Source of the DNA: Streptomyces shenzhenensis
Lineage (GTDB): Bacteria; Actinomycetota; Actinomycetes; Streptomycetales; Streptomycetaceae
Reading direction: 5' to 3'
Assembly (NCBI RefSeq): GCF_003688995.1
Contig: NZ_PENI01000056.1
Location: forward strand, 1 to 36,844
Length of the DNA stretch: 36,844 bases
Each line of letters starts with the position of its first letter. Within the stretch, counting starts at the first letter, position 1. The translations under genes were made by a program, and so were the position numbers. Below, piece after piece: positions 22,494 through 29,381 of the stretch. The notes beneath the pieces are model-generated. The model did not search any database. It saw nothing but the letters and a program-made list of their open reading frames with translations, and had not been told where the DNA came from.

Positions 22494-22502
22494 TGTGGAT
22501 AA
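22494..22502 (-). promoter_or_regulatory. Single DnaA-box-like sequence (TTATCCACA)
   Basis: TGTGGATAA on the plus strand is a perfect match to the classical DnaA box, just upstream of the -35 of the DUF6397 promoter candidate. It is a single copy, so it is not an origin; it could be a DnaA regulatory site or chance. Confidence 0.35.
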
Positions 22503-22529
22503 CTCCACGCGACAGAGGAAATGCGCAGG

Positions 22530-22943
22530 TCAGTGGTCTGAGGCCGGACGGTGCTCGGGGTGTCGGGCGTCCACGCCGAGATGCTCGCCGACCCGGTTCA
22601 CGAGCAGTGTCATCTCGTAGGCGATCAGGCCGATGTCCGCTTCGGCGCCGCTGAGCACGCACAGGCAGCTGCCGGAGCCCGCGGCGGTGACGAAGAGCAC
22701 CGCGTCGTCGTACTCGATCATGGTCTGGCGCACGTTGCCCGCGCCGAAGTGGCGTCCCGACCCTCTGGCCAGGCTGTGCAGTCCGGAGGCTATCGCGGCG
22801 AGGTGCTCGGCGTCCTCACGACGCAGGCCCGTGCTCGCCCCCGCCACCAGCCCGTCGTTCGACAGGACCAGTGCATGTCGTACGTGTTCCACGCGCTCGC
22901 TCAGGTCGTCGAGTAACCAGCCGAGTCCCTGGTTCTGCGCCAT
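22530..22943 (-). CDS. Roadblock/LC7 domain protein (second CvnB-like copy)
   Basis: A 137-residue roadblock/LC7 protein: GWLLDDLSERVEHVRHALVL, SNDGLVAGASTG, REDAEHLAAIASGLHSLARG, GNVRQTMIEYDDAVLFVTAA and ADIGLIAYEMTLLVNRVGEH. It closely resembles the CvnB of the neighbouring conservon over almost its full length. Roadblock proteins dimerise and regulate small Ras-like GTPases such as MglA and CvnD. This copy stands alone: no kinase, DUF742 or GTPase gene is adjacent on its own side. The ATG at 22943 has GGGGAGA about 7 nt upstream. It is divergent from the F420/PPOX-type oxidoreductase and runs in the same direction as DUF6397. It may be an alternative partner for the nearby GTPase. Confidence 0.88.
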   Translation of the reverse strand: MAQNQGLGWLLDDLSERVEHVRHALVLSNDGLVAGASTGLRREDAEHLAAIASGLHSLARGSGRHFGAGNVRQTMIEYDDAVLFVTAAGSGSCLCVLSGAEADIGLIAYEMTLLVNRVGEHLGVDARHPEHRPASDH

Positions 22944-23036
22944 GTTCCGTCTCCCCGCGCGATGTCTCCCCCCAGGCCGGAGGATCCCTCCGCCAGCCTT
23001 CCCCACGACCGCCGTCCCGGCAAGGAGGATGGGGGC

Positions 23037-23465
23037 ATGGCAGAGAAGATGACCGATGAGGAATGGCGGGAGTTCGTCTCGTACGGCACCCGCACCGGCA
23101 AGCTGTCGACCGTACGCGCCGACGGGAGCCCGCATGTGGCCCCGATCTGGTTCCTGCTGGACGGGGACGAGGTGGTCTTCAACACCGGCAAGGAGACCGT
23201 GAAGGGGCGCAACCTGGCCCGTGACGCCCGGGTCGCCCTGTGCGTGGACGACGACCGGCCGCCGTTCCACTTCGTCGTACTGAGCGGACGGGCGCGGCTG
23301 TCGGAGGATCTCGGCGAGGTCCGGCACTGGGCGACCAGGATCGGGGCCCGGTACATGGGTGAGGACCGGGCGGAGGAGTTCGGCGCCCGCAACGGAGTCC
23401 CCGGCGAGCTGCTGGTCCGCGTTTCCGTGGACAAGGTGGTGGCGGTGCGGGATCTGGCGGGCTGA
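23037..23465 (+). CDS. PPOX-class F420-dependent oxidoreductase
   Basis: A 142-residue split beta-barrel flavin/deazaflavin-binding protein. The pattern GKLSTVRADGSPHVAPIWFL near residues 20-39, then EVVFNTGKETVKGRNLARDA and VALCVDDDRPPF, is typical of actinobacterial PPOX-class F420-dependent enzymes that reduce small substrates with F420H2. Whether F420 or FMN is the true cofactor cannot be told from the sequence. The ATG at 23037 has a strong AAGGAGG with a spacing of about 8 nt; the frame is open upstream without similarity. It lies between two roadblock-containing minus-strand units, and its stop is only 7 nt from the cvnD stop (convergent). A functional tie to the conservon is unproven. 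Confidence 0.85.
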   Translation: MAEKMTDEEWREFVSYGTRTGKLSTVRADGSPHVAPIWFLLDGDEVVFNTGKETVKGRNLARDARVALCVDDDRPPFHFVVLSGRARLSEDLGEVRHWATRIGARYMGEDRAEEFGARNGVPGELLVRVSVDKVVAVRDLAG

Positions 23466-23472
23466 CGGCCCG

Positions 23473-24075
23473 TCAGCCCACGGAGTCGAGGAGCCGGGCG
23501 GTGTGCTTGCGCCCGGCGTACTCGACCAGGCGGATCAGCACCTCCTTGCCGGAGTCACGGTCACGGGCGTCGCAGAGGACCACGGGTGTTCCCGGGGCGA
23601 GGTCGAGGGCGCGGGACACGTCCTGTGCGGCGTGACCGCGGGCCCCGGCGAAGCAGTTGACCGCCACGACGAACGGGATGCGCCGGTGCTCGAAGTAGTC
23701 GACCGCGGGGAAGCAGTCGGCCAGCCGCCGGGTGTCCGCGAGGACCACGGCACCGAGGGCGCCCTGCGCCAGTTCGTCCCACAGGAACCAGAAGCGGTCC
23801 TGGCCCGGTGTGCCGAAGAGGTACAGGGAGAGGCCGGAGCGGATGGTGATGCGCCCGAAGTCCATGGCGACGGTCGTGGTGACCTTGCGGTCCACGCCAT
23901 CGATGTCGTCCACCGACTGGCCGGCTTCGCTCAGCAACTCCTCGGTGCGCAGCGGCCGGATCTCGCTGACCGCGCCGACCAGCGTCGTCTTGCCGACGCC
24001 GAATCCGCCGGCGACGAGTATCTTCAGCGCCAGTGCGGTCTCGTCGTCGACCGTGTCGTAGCCCTCGGAAACCAT
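23473..24075 (-). CDS. cvnD: Conservon small GTPase (CvnD)
   Basis: A 200-residue Ras-like/MglA-related GTPase of the conservon type. The P-loop GGFGVGKTTLVGAVSEI starts at residue 23, the switch-II motif is in YLFGTPGQDRFWFLWD, and VVAVNCFAGA stands where classical GTPases have NKxD, a normal feature of this family. Conservon GTPases act with the roadblock (CvnB) and DUF742 (CvnC) proteins downstream of a membrane kinase (CvnA) in a G-protein-like complex that affects development and secondary metabolism in Streptomyces. The ATG at 24075 has GGAGGGAAG upstream. It is separated from cvnC by 143 bp, unusually wide for a conservon, so it may have an extra promoter. Confidence 0.92.
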   Translation of the reverse strand: MVSEGYDTVDDETALALKILVAGGFGVGKTTLVGAVSEIRPLRTEELLSEAGQSVDDIDGVDRKVTTTVAMDFGRITIRSGLSLYLFGTPGQDRFWFLWDELAQGALGAVVLADTRRLADCFPAVDYFEHRRIPFVVAVNCFAGARGHAAQDVSRALDLAPGTPVVLCDARDRDSGKEVLIRLVEYAGRKHTARLLDSVG

Positions 24076-24218
24076 GATCACTTCCCTCCGGAGTGCCGAC
24101 CGCGATCGACGTCCGTGTGCCTGGTCCGCATCATGACAACCACAACTCCGTTCCGGGGGCTTTGACATGATTGCGAGCTTCGTGACCGGCCCGCGCCCGG
24201 TTCGTTCCGCATCGTCAT

Positions 24219-24629
24219 CTACAGTGCTCGCAATCCCGCGATGACCTCGCGCAGAATCCGTTCGTCGGGCAGCTGGGCCGGTGGCACCGGGCGGCTGACC
24301 GACACCCGGCCCAGCTCCAGCAGGTCGCCGAGCAGCACCCGGACCACCCCCACGGGGAGGTCGGTGCCTGCGGCGAGTTCGGCGACCGACTGTGTCTCCG
24401 CGCGGCACAGGTCGATGAGTGCCCGGTGTTCGGGGCCGAGCGTGTCGTCGTCGGCCCCGGACGCGCCGGGGTCGAGCGAGACGAGCGCGATCAGGTCGAA
24501 CCGCACTCCGGTGGGGCCGGGTCTGGTGCGGCCGCCGGTCATGGCGTACGGGCGGACCAGGGGACCGGCCTCACCGTCGTACCACTGACTGCCCGGCTCC
24601 CGCGCTGCGCCCGTCGTGTCCTCGGTCAT
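24219..24629 (-). CDS. cvnC: Conservon DUF742 protein (CvnC)
   Basis: A 136-residue DUF742 protein. The family core is GPLVRPYAMTGGRTRP near residues 22-37, LIALVSLD, LGPEHRALIDLC, then the winged-helix-like AETQSVAELAAGTDLPVGVV and VLLGDLLELGRVSVSRP. In conservons CvnC associates with CvnB and CvnD; the fold suggests a degenerate DNA-binding or protein-docking domain. The start is uncertain: ATG at 24629 (chosen) or GTG at 24635, which is better placed behind AAAGG. It lies between cvnB (22-bp gap) and cvnD (143-bp gap). No membrane segment is present. Confidence 0.88.
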   Translation of the reverse strand: MTEDTTGAAREPGSQWYDGEAGPLVRPYAMTGGRTRPGPTGVRFDLIALVSLDPGASGADDDTLGPEHRALIDLCRAETQSVAELAAGTDLPVGVVRVLLGDLLELGRVSVSRPVPPAQLPDERILREVIAGLRAL

Positions 24630-24651
24630 CGTCACTGTCCGCCTTTCCGGC

Positions 24652-25089
24652 TCATCCGGCCGCGGGCGGCCGGACGGTGGCGCGCGGCGGCGTGTAGAGG
24701 TGCTCACCGACCCGTCTGATCAGCCGCGCCATCTCGTAGGCGACCAGTCCGATGTCCGCGGTCACGGCGGTGAGGACGGCGAGGCACGAGCCGTCCCCGG
24801 CCGCGGCGACGAACAGGAATCCGTCATCCATCTCCACCATGGTCTGGCGCACCCCGCCCACGCCGAAGTGCCGGCCCGCGCCTTTGGCGAGGCTGTTGAA
24901 GCCCGACGCCACGGCGGCCAGGTGCTCGGCGTCCTCCCTGGCCAGGCCGGTCGAGGCGCCGACGGCGAGACCGTCGTTGGAGAGCACCACGGCGTGCCGT
25001 ACCTCGCCCACGCGGGCCACCAGATCGTCCAGCAGCCAGTCGAGTTCGCCGGAGCGCCGGTCGGCCCCGGTGTTCGGGTCCTGGATCAT
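24652..25089 (-). CDS. cvnB: Conservon roadblock/LC7 protein (CvnB)
   Basis: A 145-residue roadblock/LC7 fold: LDWLLDDLVARVGEVRHAVV, LSNDGLAVGASTG, REDAEHLAAVASGFNSLAKG, GVRQTMVEMDDGFLFVAAAG and ADIGLVAYEMARLIRRVGEH. It should form dimers and bind or regulate the CvnD GTPase at the membrane complex. The ATG at 25089 has AAGGAG 9 nt upstream and overlaps the cvnA stop in an ATGA, so translation is coupled to the kinase. It is highly similar to the roadblock protein at 22530-22943, suggesting duplication. Length is normal for the family. Confidence 0.92.
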   Translation of the reverse strand: MIQDPNTGADRRSGELDWLLDDLVARVGEVRHAVVLSNDGLAVGASTGLAREDAEHLAAVASGFNSLAKGAGRHFGVGGVRQTMVEMDDGFLFVAAAGDGSCLAVLTAVTADIGLVAYEMARLIRRVGEHLYTPPRATVRPPAAG

Positions 25090-27656
25090 GCGGGGTCTCC
25101 TTCGCTGCTGTCCCGGCCCGCTCCTCGGTCCGGGCCGGTGCCGCGGCCGGGTGGCCGGCCGCCGCCGCGCGCCCATCCCGCGCGGTAGGCGGCCATGCGG
25201 TCCCGTACGAGTTCGGGGGTGCGCCGATCATCGTCGGACTCAGGTGTCCGGTCCGGCTTCTCGGCCCGCTGCCCGCGCAGTTGCGGGACGAGGTGTGCCT
25301 GGCGCACCCGGCGCGGGAGGTCGTCGGCGGGCTCGGGGCCGTCCGTCGGGCGGTGCAGTCGCAAGGTCGTGACTCCGGGGGGCATGTTGTCGGTCGCCGG
25401 CCCGACTCCGGGGGGCGCGGTTCCAGTGGCCGACTCGGCTCCGGGGGGCGCGGTGTCGGCCGCCGGTCCGGGCTCCGCGCGGTCGGTGGCGACGAGGGCG
25501 AGCCGGTCCGCCGCCACGACGACGGCTGCCTGGGGCGGGGCGGCGCCGGCCACGCGCGCGTACGTGTGTTCCGTCTGCTGCTGCGTCTGTGCGGCGAAGC
25601 CGGCGGAACCGTCCGCCGCGCCGGTGTGCAGAAGGGCGGTCGGAAGCAGGACCACCGCGGTGGTGCCGCCGTAGGGAGAGGGCCGCAGCTGGACCTTGAC
25701 GCCCTGGCGTGCCGCGAGCCTGCTGACGACGAAGAGGCCGAGCCGGTCGCTGTCGAACAGGTCGAGCGCCTCGGACTGCTCGATGCGCCGGTTCGCCTCG
25801 GCGAGAGTGTCCTTCCCCATGCCCAGGCCGCGGTCCTCGATCTCGACGGCGTAGCCGTTGCCGACGGGTTCGCCGGTGACGCGCACGCGCGTGTGCGGCG
25901 GGGAGAACTGGGCGGCGTTCTCGATCAGTTCGGCGAGCAGGTGGGTCAGGTCGGCGACGGCGGCGCCGACGACGGACGTCTCGGGGAGCCGGCGTACCTC
26001 CACGCGCGCGTAGTCCTCGATTTCGGAGACGGCCGCCCGTACCACGTTCGTGAGGGACACCGGCATCCGCCAGGCCCGTCCGGGGGCGGCCCCGGAGAGG
26101 ATGATCAGGCTCTCCGCGTGGCGGCGCATCCGGGTGGTGAGGTGGTCGAGCCGGAAGAGGTCGCCCAGTTCGTTCGGGTCTTCCGAGCGGCGCTCCATGC
26201 TGTCCAGCAGGGTCAGTTGACGGTGCACCAGGATCTGGCTGCGGCGGGCCAGGTTGACGAACACACCCGAGATGCCGCTGGCGAGTTCGGCGCGCTCCAC
26301 GGCGGCGTGCAGGGCGGCCCGGTGCACGGTGGTCAGTGCCTCGGCGACCTGTCCGGTCTCGTCCTCCGCGGGCGGCCCGGGCGGTGCCTCGGCCCGGATG
26401 TCGATCTCCTCCCCGGCGCGCAGCCTGCGCATGGCCTCGGGGAGTTTGCGGCGGGCGATCTCCAGGGCGTCGTTGCGCAGGCTCACCAGTTCCACGACGA
26501 GTCCCCGTCCGATGCGCACGGAGATGACGAGCGAGGTGGCGACCGCGATCAGGCCGAAGAGGACTGCCGCACCGGCCGGGGTGAACAGGCCGCGCGCGAA
26601 CGGGTCGGCCCGGCCGGTGTCCGTCTCGATCGAGCGCATGCCGTCCCGCACGCGTGCGTGGGCGGCATCCCATGGGGTGTCGGGGGCCGCGCCGACCGTC
26701 CGGGCACCCGGATGACTCGCCAGAATCGCGTCCTCGACAGCCGTGACGGCCCGGTAGGCGCTGCTGTCGGCAAGGCCGAGCCAGGCGGTGCGCTGTGCGG
26801 CCGGGAGATCCGCGACGGCGGTCTCGGTGAAAGCGCGGCGCGTGCCGACCGCCGCGGTGAACAGCCGCAGCCGCTCGCCGTCGAGCCGTCCGGCCGGACG
26901 CGCCCCGGCGAACAGCGCGTCCTCCTGGGCCAGCGCCTCGCCCGCGCGGGCGAATTCGAGGAGCACGCGCGCGTCGGCGCCGAGATCGTCGGCCTGGACA
27001 CCGGCGAGGGATCCGCCCACACCGAAGGCCGTGGCGATGGTCTTCGTGTACCGCGCGTACGCCTCGTCCCAGTCGACGCTGCGGTCGAGCACCGCCGTCC
27101 GCAGCGTGCGCAGGCGCTCGGCTCCGGTGACGAAGTCCGTGAGGCGGCGTGCGACGTCGGCGGGCAGCTCTCGGCTGTCGGCGACGGTGTGGTCGTCGCC
27201 GAGCCGAAGTCCGGCCACGGACCGGTCCGTTCGCGCGCCGAGTGTCTTGAGGCCGCCGCCCGATCCGGCGGCCGGGTCGCTCGCATAGCGGACCGCCGCC
27301 GCGCGCTCGGCCTGCAGGGCGGCCACGGCGGCGGCGACCGGGGCCCGCAACTCGGCGTCGATGTGCTGCGCCTGCCGCAGCCGGGCGACGTCCTGCGCGG
27401 TGCTGACGGTGGCGTAGGCCCACAGCGCGAGCAGGGAGACGACGGGGACCATCAGGAGGCAGACGACCTTGGCCCGCACGGTCCGCGGCCGTGTCCGCCA
27501 GCGCCCCGCGCGCGTGGGCGCACGCGCCGGCACGGTGCCCACCGGCTCGTCGGTGCCTTCGTCGGCGGGTGGTCCGGCGTGCGCGCGGCGACCGCGGACG
27601 GGCGGTGGGGACGGCGCCCGGGTGCCGGCCGTGGATGTCCTCCGGGGTGTGCGCAT
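25086..27656 (-). CDS. cvnA: Conservon sensor histidine kinase with nitrate/nitrite-sensing ectodomain (CvnA)
   Basis: 856 residues. A basic cytosolic N-terminus precedes TM1 (about 62-84), an extracytoplasmic NIT-like helical sensor domain (about 85-358), TM2 (about 361-384), a HAMP-like linker, then a dimerisation region with HRQLTLLDSMERR (His479) and LDHLTTRMRRHAES (His505 and His513). The HATPase_c domain has the N-box ELIENAAQFSPP at 576-587, EDRGLGMG near 607-614, and YGGTTAVVLLP. The last 170 residues are Pro/Ala-rich, with three 11-residue repeats. No receiver gene is adjacent, as usual in conservons, where output passes to CvnB/C/D. The ATG at 27656 has GAGGAG 3 nt upstream. It is the second gene after MHYT. 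Confidence 0.9.
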   Translation of the reverse strand: MRTPRRTSTAGTRAPSPPPVRGRRAHAGPPADEGTDEPVGTVPARAPTRAGRWRTRPRTVRAKVVCLLMVPVVSLLALWAYATVSTAQDVARLRQAQHIDAELRAPVAAAVAALQAERAAAVRYASDPAAGSGGGLKTLGARTDRSVAGLRLGDDHTVADSRELPADVARRLTDFVTGAERLRTLRTAVLDRSVDWDEAYARYTKTIATAFGVGGSLAGVQADDLGADARVLLEFARAGEALAQEDALFAGARPAGRLDGERLRLFTAAVGTRRAFTETAVADLPAAQRTAWLGLADSSAYRAVTAVEDAILASHPGARTVGAAPDTPWDAAHARVRDGMRSIETDTGRADPFARGLFTPAGAAVLFGLIAVATSLVISVRIGRGLVVELVSLRNDALEIARRKLPEAMRRLRAGEEIDIRAEAPPGPPAEDETGQVAEALTTVHRAALHAAVERAELASGISGVFVNLARRSQILVHRQLTLLDSMERRSEDPNELGDLFRLDHLTTRMRRHAESLIILSGAAPGRAWRMPVSLTNVVRAAVSEIEDYARVEVRRLPETSVVGAAVADLTHLLAELIENAAQFSPPHTRVRVTGEPVGNGYAVEIEDRGLGMGKDTLAEANRRIEQSEALDLFDSDRLGLFVVSRLAARQGVKVQLRPSPYGGTTAVVLLPTALLHTGAADGSAGFAAQTQQQTEHTYARVAGAAPPQAAVVVAADRLALVATDRAEPGPAADTAPPGAESATGTAPPGVGPATDNMPPGVTTLRLHRPTDGPEPADDLPRRVRQAHLVPQLRGQRAEKPDRTPESDDDRRTPELVRDRMAAYRAGWARGGGRPPGRGTGPDRGAGRDSSEGDPA
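25371..25469 (-). repeat. Three 33-bp units in the cvnA tail
   Basis: In-frame units spaced 33 bp apart (starts near 25371, 25404 and 25437) encode TAPPGAESATG, TAPPGVGPATD and the diverged NMPPGVTTLRL. They lie in the disordered C-terminal tail of the kinase. Confidence 0.7.
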
Positions 27657-27704
27657 GGGCTCCTCGCTCGGTGGTGGTCCGGGGCGTGCTCGTGCCGGGT
27701 CCGG

Positions 27705-28481
27705 CTAGCGGGCGGTGGCGCTCTCGATGGGCCGCTGGGCCGAGGCGGACGCCTCGCGCTCCCCCGCCGTGGGCGAGAGCGCGACGAAGGCCGAGGTGAG
27801 GAACAGATAGGACCCGAGGCCGACGGCGAGGGGGAAGATGAACTGCATAGCCGTGGCCCCGGGCAGGACCGAGCCGGAGGGGGTGACGTGGACGGTCACC
27901 GCGAGCATGCCGGTGTAGTGCATGCTGCCGACGGCCGCCCCCATGACGAGCGAGGCGACGGTGACCGCGACGGGCGACTTGATGTTCAGTCCCGCCCACA
28001 GGGCCACGGTGGCCGCGACCACGGCGATCAGTACGGAGAGCGCGACGAGGACCGGGTCGTAGCCGACGTCGCCGTGCAGCCGTATCGCCGCCATGCCCAG
28101 GTAATGCATGCTCGCGACGCCCAGTCCTGTGGTGAGACCACTGAGGGCGAGGGCCCGGGTGCGGTCGCGGCCGTAGCCGACGGCGAACACGCCGGCCCAG
28201 ACGACGACCATGGCGACGAGGAGGCTGAGGACGGTCAGCGGCACGTCGTAGCGGATGTCGGTGCCGCTGACCCGGAAGCCCAGCATGGCCACGAAGTGCA
28301 TGGTCCAGATGCCGGTGCCGATCGCGGAGGCCGCGGTGGCGAGCCAGTTGCGGCGCGACCGGCCGGTCGCGGCGAGTGCGCGGACGGTACAGCGCAGTCC
28401 CAGCGCGGAGCCGATACCGGCCATCGCGTACGACAGCACGGGGGTCAGCCAGCCGAAGGCGGCGTGGTCCAGGTGTCCCAT
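27705..28481 (-). CDS. MHYT-domain integral membrane sensor
   Basis: 258 residues with seven hydrophobic segments and three MHYT-type motifs: MHFVAM near 61-66, MHYLGM near 126-131 and MHYTGM near 191-196. The spaced Met/His residues are proposed to bind a metal, probably copper, and to sense O2, CO or NO at the outer face of the membrane. Unlike many homologues it has no attached GGDEF, EAL or kinase output. It sits 48 bp upstream of cvnA on the same strand, so it is probably the sensor or cofactor component of this conservon, an inference from context. The ATG at 28481 lacks a Shine-Dalgarno sequence; a TAGCGT -10 lies 9 nt upstream. Confidence 0.88.
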   Translation of the reverse strand: MGHLDHAAFGWLTPVLSYAMAGIGSALGLRCTVRALAATGRSRRNWLATAASAIGTGIWTMHFVAMLGFRVSGTDIRYDVPLTVLSLLVAMVVVWAGVFAVGYGRDRTRALALSGLTTGLGVASMHYLGMAAIRLHGDVGYDPVLVALSVLIAVVAATVALWAGLNIKSPVAVTVASLVMGAAVGSMHYTGMLAVTVHVTPSGSVLPGATAMQFIFPLAVGLGSYLFLTSAFVALSPTAGEREASASAQRPIESATAR

Positions 28482-28490
28482 GGCCCCGGG

Positions 28491-28519
28491 ACGCTAGCCG
28501 GAGCAGGGGCGCACAACGG
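28491..28519 (-). promoter_or_regulatory. Candidate promoter of the MHYT-conservon operon
   Basis: Reading leftwards, a weak -35 CCGTTG (28519-28514), a 17-bp spacer and TAGCGT (28496-28491). The -10 ends 9 nt before the MHYT ATG, implying a near-leaderless operon message. The -35 is poor. Confidence 0.35.
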
Positions 28520-28632
28520 GGGCGCATTTCGAAAGGTGTTGGAATATGACACAGAGATGGGATGGAACGATCGCGTCAGGCTCGAACATGCGCGCTGCGA
28601 CATCCTTCGCGTCGTGCGGGATCATGCCAGAC

Positions 28633-29232
28633 ATGAGCGACGACCACACACGCGTACAGGAGTTCTTCACCGCCCGCGCCGCCGACTGGGACAAGAAGTT
28701 CCCGAACGACGGCCCCGCCTACGCGGCCGCCGTCGCCGAACTCGGGCTGCGGCCCGGGGACCGCGTGCTCGACGCGGGCTGCGGCACGGGCCGCGCCCTG
28801 CCGCCGCTGCGCGCGGCCGTGGGCCCCTCGGGGCTGGTCGTGGGCGCCGACCTGACCCCGGCGATGCTCCACGAGGCGGTACGCGCGGGCCGGGACCGGG
28901 ACGGGCGGCTGCTGCTCGCCGACGTGACCGCGCTGCCACTGCGGTCGGCGGCCTTCGACGCCGCGTTCGGGGCGGGTCTGATCGCGCATCTCCCCGACCC
29001 CGCCGAGAATCTGCGGGAGCTGGCGCGGGTGGTGCGGCCGGGCGGCACGCTGGCCCTGTTCCATCCGATCGGCCGCGCGGCGCTGGCGGCCCGCCAGGGG
29101 CGCCGGATCACCCCGGACGACCTGCGCGCCGAAGCCAACCTTCACCCGCTGCTCGCCGGTTCGGGATGGCGCATGACGTCGTACGTCGACGAGGACGCCC
29201 GCTTCCTCGCCCTGGCGGTCCGGGAGGCCTGA
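28633..29232 (+). CDS. Class I SAM-dependent methyltransferase
   Basis: 199 residues with a Rossmann-like AdoMet fold. Motif I VLDAGCGTGRALPPL starts at residue 45; the acidic end of strand 2 is in LVVGADLTPAMLHEAV, motif II in RLLLADVTALPLRSAAFDAA, then HLPDPAENLRELARVVRPGG. It is of the Methyltransf_11/25 (UbiE-like) type; the substrate is unknown and no pathway genes adjoin. Start codons at 28624 and 28633 are both possible; I chose MSDDHTRVQEFF at 28633. No good ribosome site precedes either. It is divergent from the MHYT gene; the 151-bp gap between them contains the AT-richer GGTGTTGGAATATGACAC but no clear promoter. Confidence 0.82.
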   Translation: MSDDHTRVQEFFTARAADWDKKFPNDGPAYAAAVAELGLRPGDRVLDAGCGTGRALPPLRAAVGPSGLVVGADLTPAMLHEAVRAGRDRDGRLLLADVTALPLRSAAFDAAFGAGLIAHLPDPAENLRELARVVRPGGTLALFHPIGRAALAARQGRRITPDDLRAEANLHPLLAGSGWRMTSYVDEDARFLALAVREA

Positions 29233-29318
29233 GCAGGACTCCGCGCACGCTCGTCGGTCCGCGGCCGTTTCGCCCCTGTCCAGGCGGATAACTGCAGCTC
29301 CGGGTGTGAAGGAGAGTC

Positions 29319-29348
29319 GTGACAACCGCCTTCCGCTCGCACTAGGGT
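29319..29348 (+). promoter_or_regulatory. Promoter of the 29382 gene
   Basis: GTGACA (29319-29324), 18-bp spacer, TAGGGT (29343-29348): a good Streptomyces vegetative promoter about 33 nt before the start codon. Confidence 0.55.
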
Positions 29349-29381
29349 GCGCGCCGTTGGACGAACCCTGGGGAGGCTGGA

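Noticed and set aside
22494..22502. DnaA box as part of a replication origin
   Set aside because: Only one box is present, with no clustered copies, AT-rich unwinding region or dnaA/dnaN neighbours.
23641..23760. Loss of the NKxD motif in CvnD as evidence of a dead GTPase
   Set aside because: The NCF variant is usual for conservon GTPases, and the P-loop and switch II are intact.
25240..28527. A 1,095-codon minus-strand frame parallel to cvnA and MHYT
   Set aside because: It overlaps both genes in another frame, with an Arg/Pro/Gly composition typical of a frame shadow.
25281..29291. A 1,336-codon plus-strand open frame across the conservon
   Set aside because: It is antisense to cvnA and MHYT and then out of frame with the methyltransferase gene; no family motifs and biased composition.
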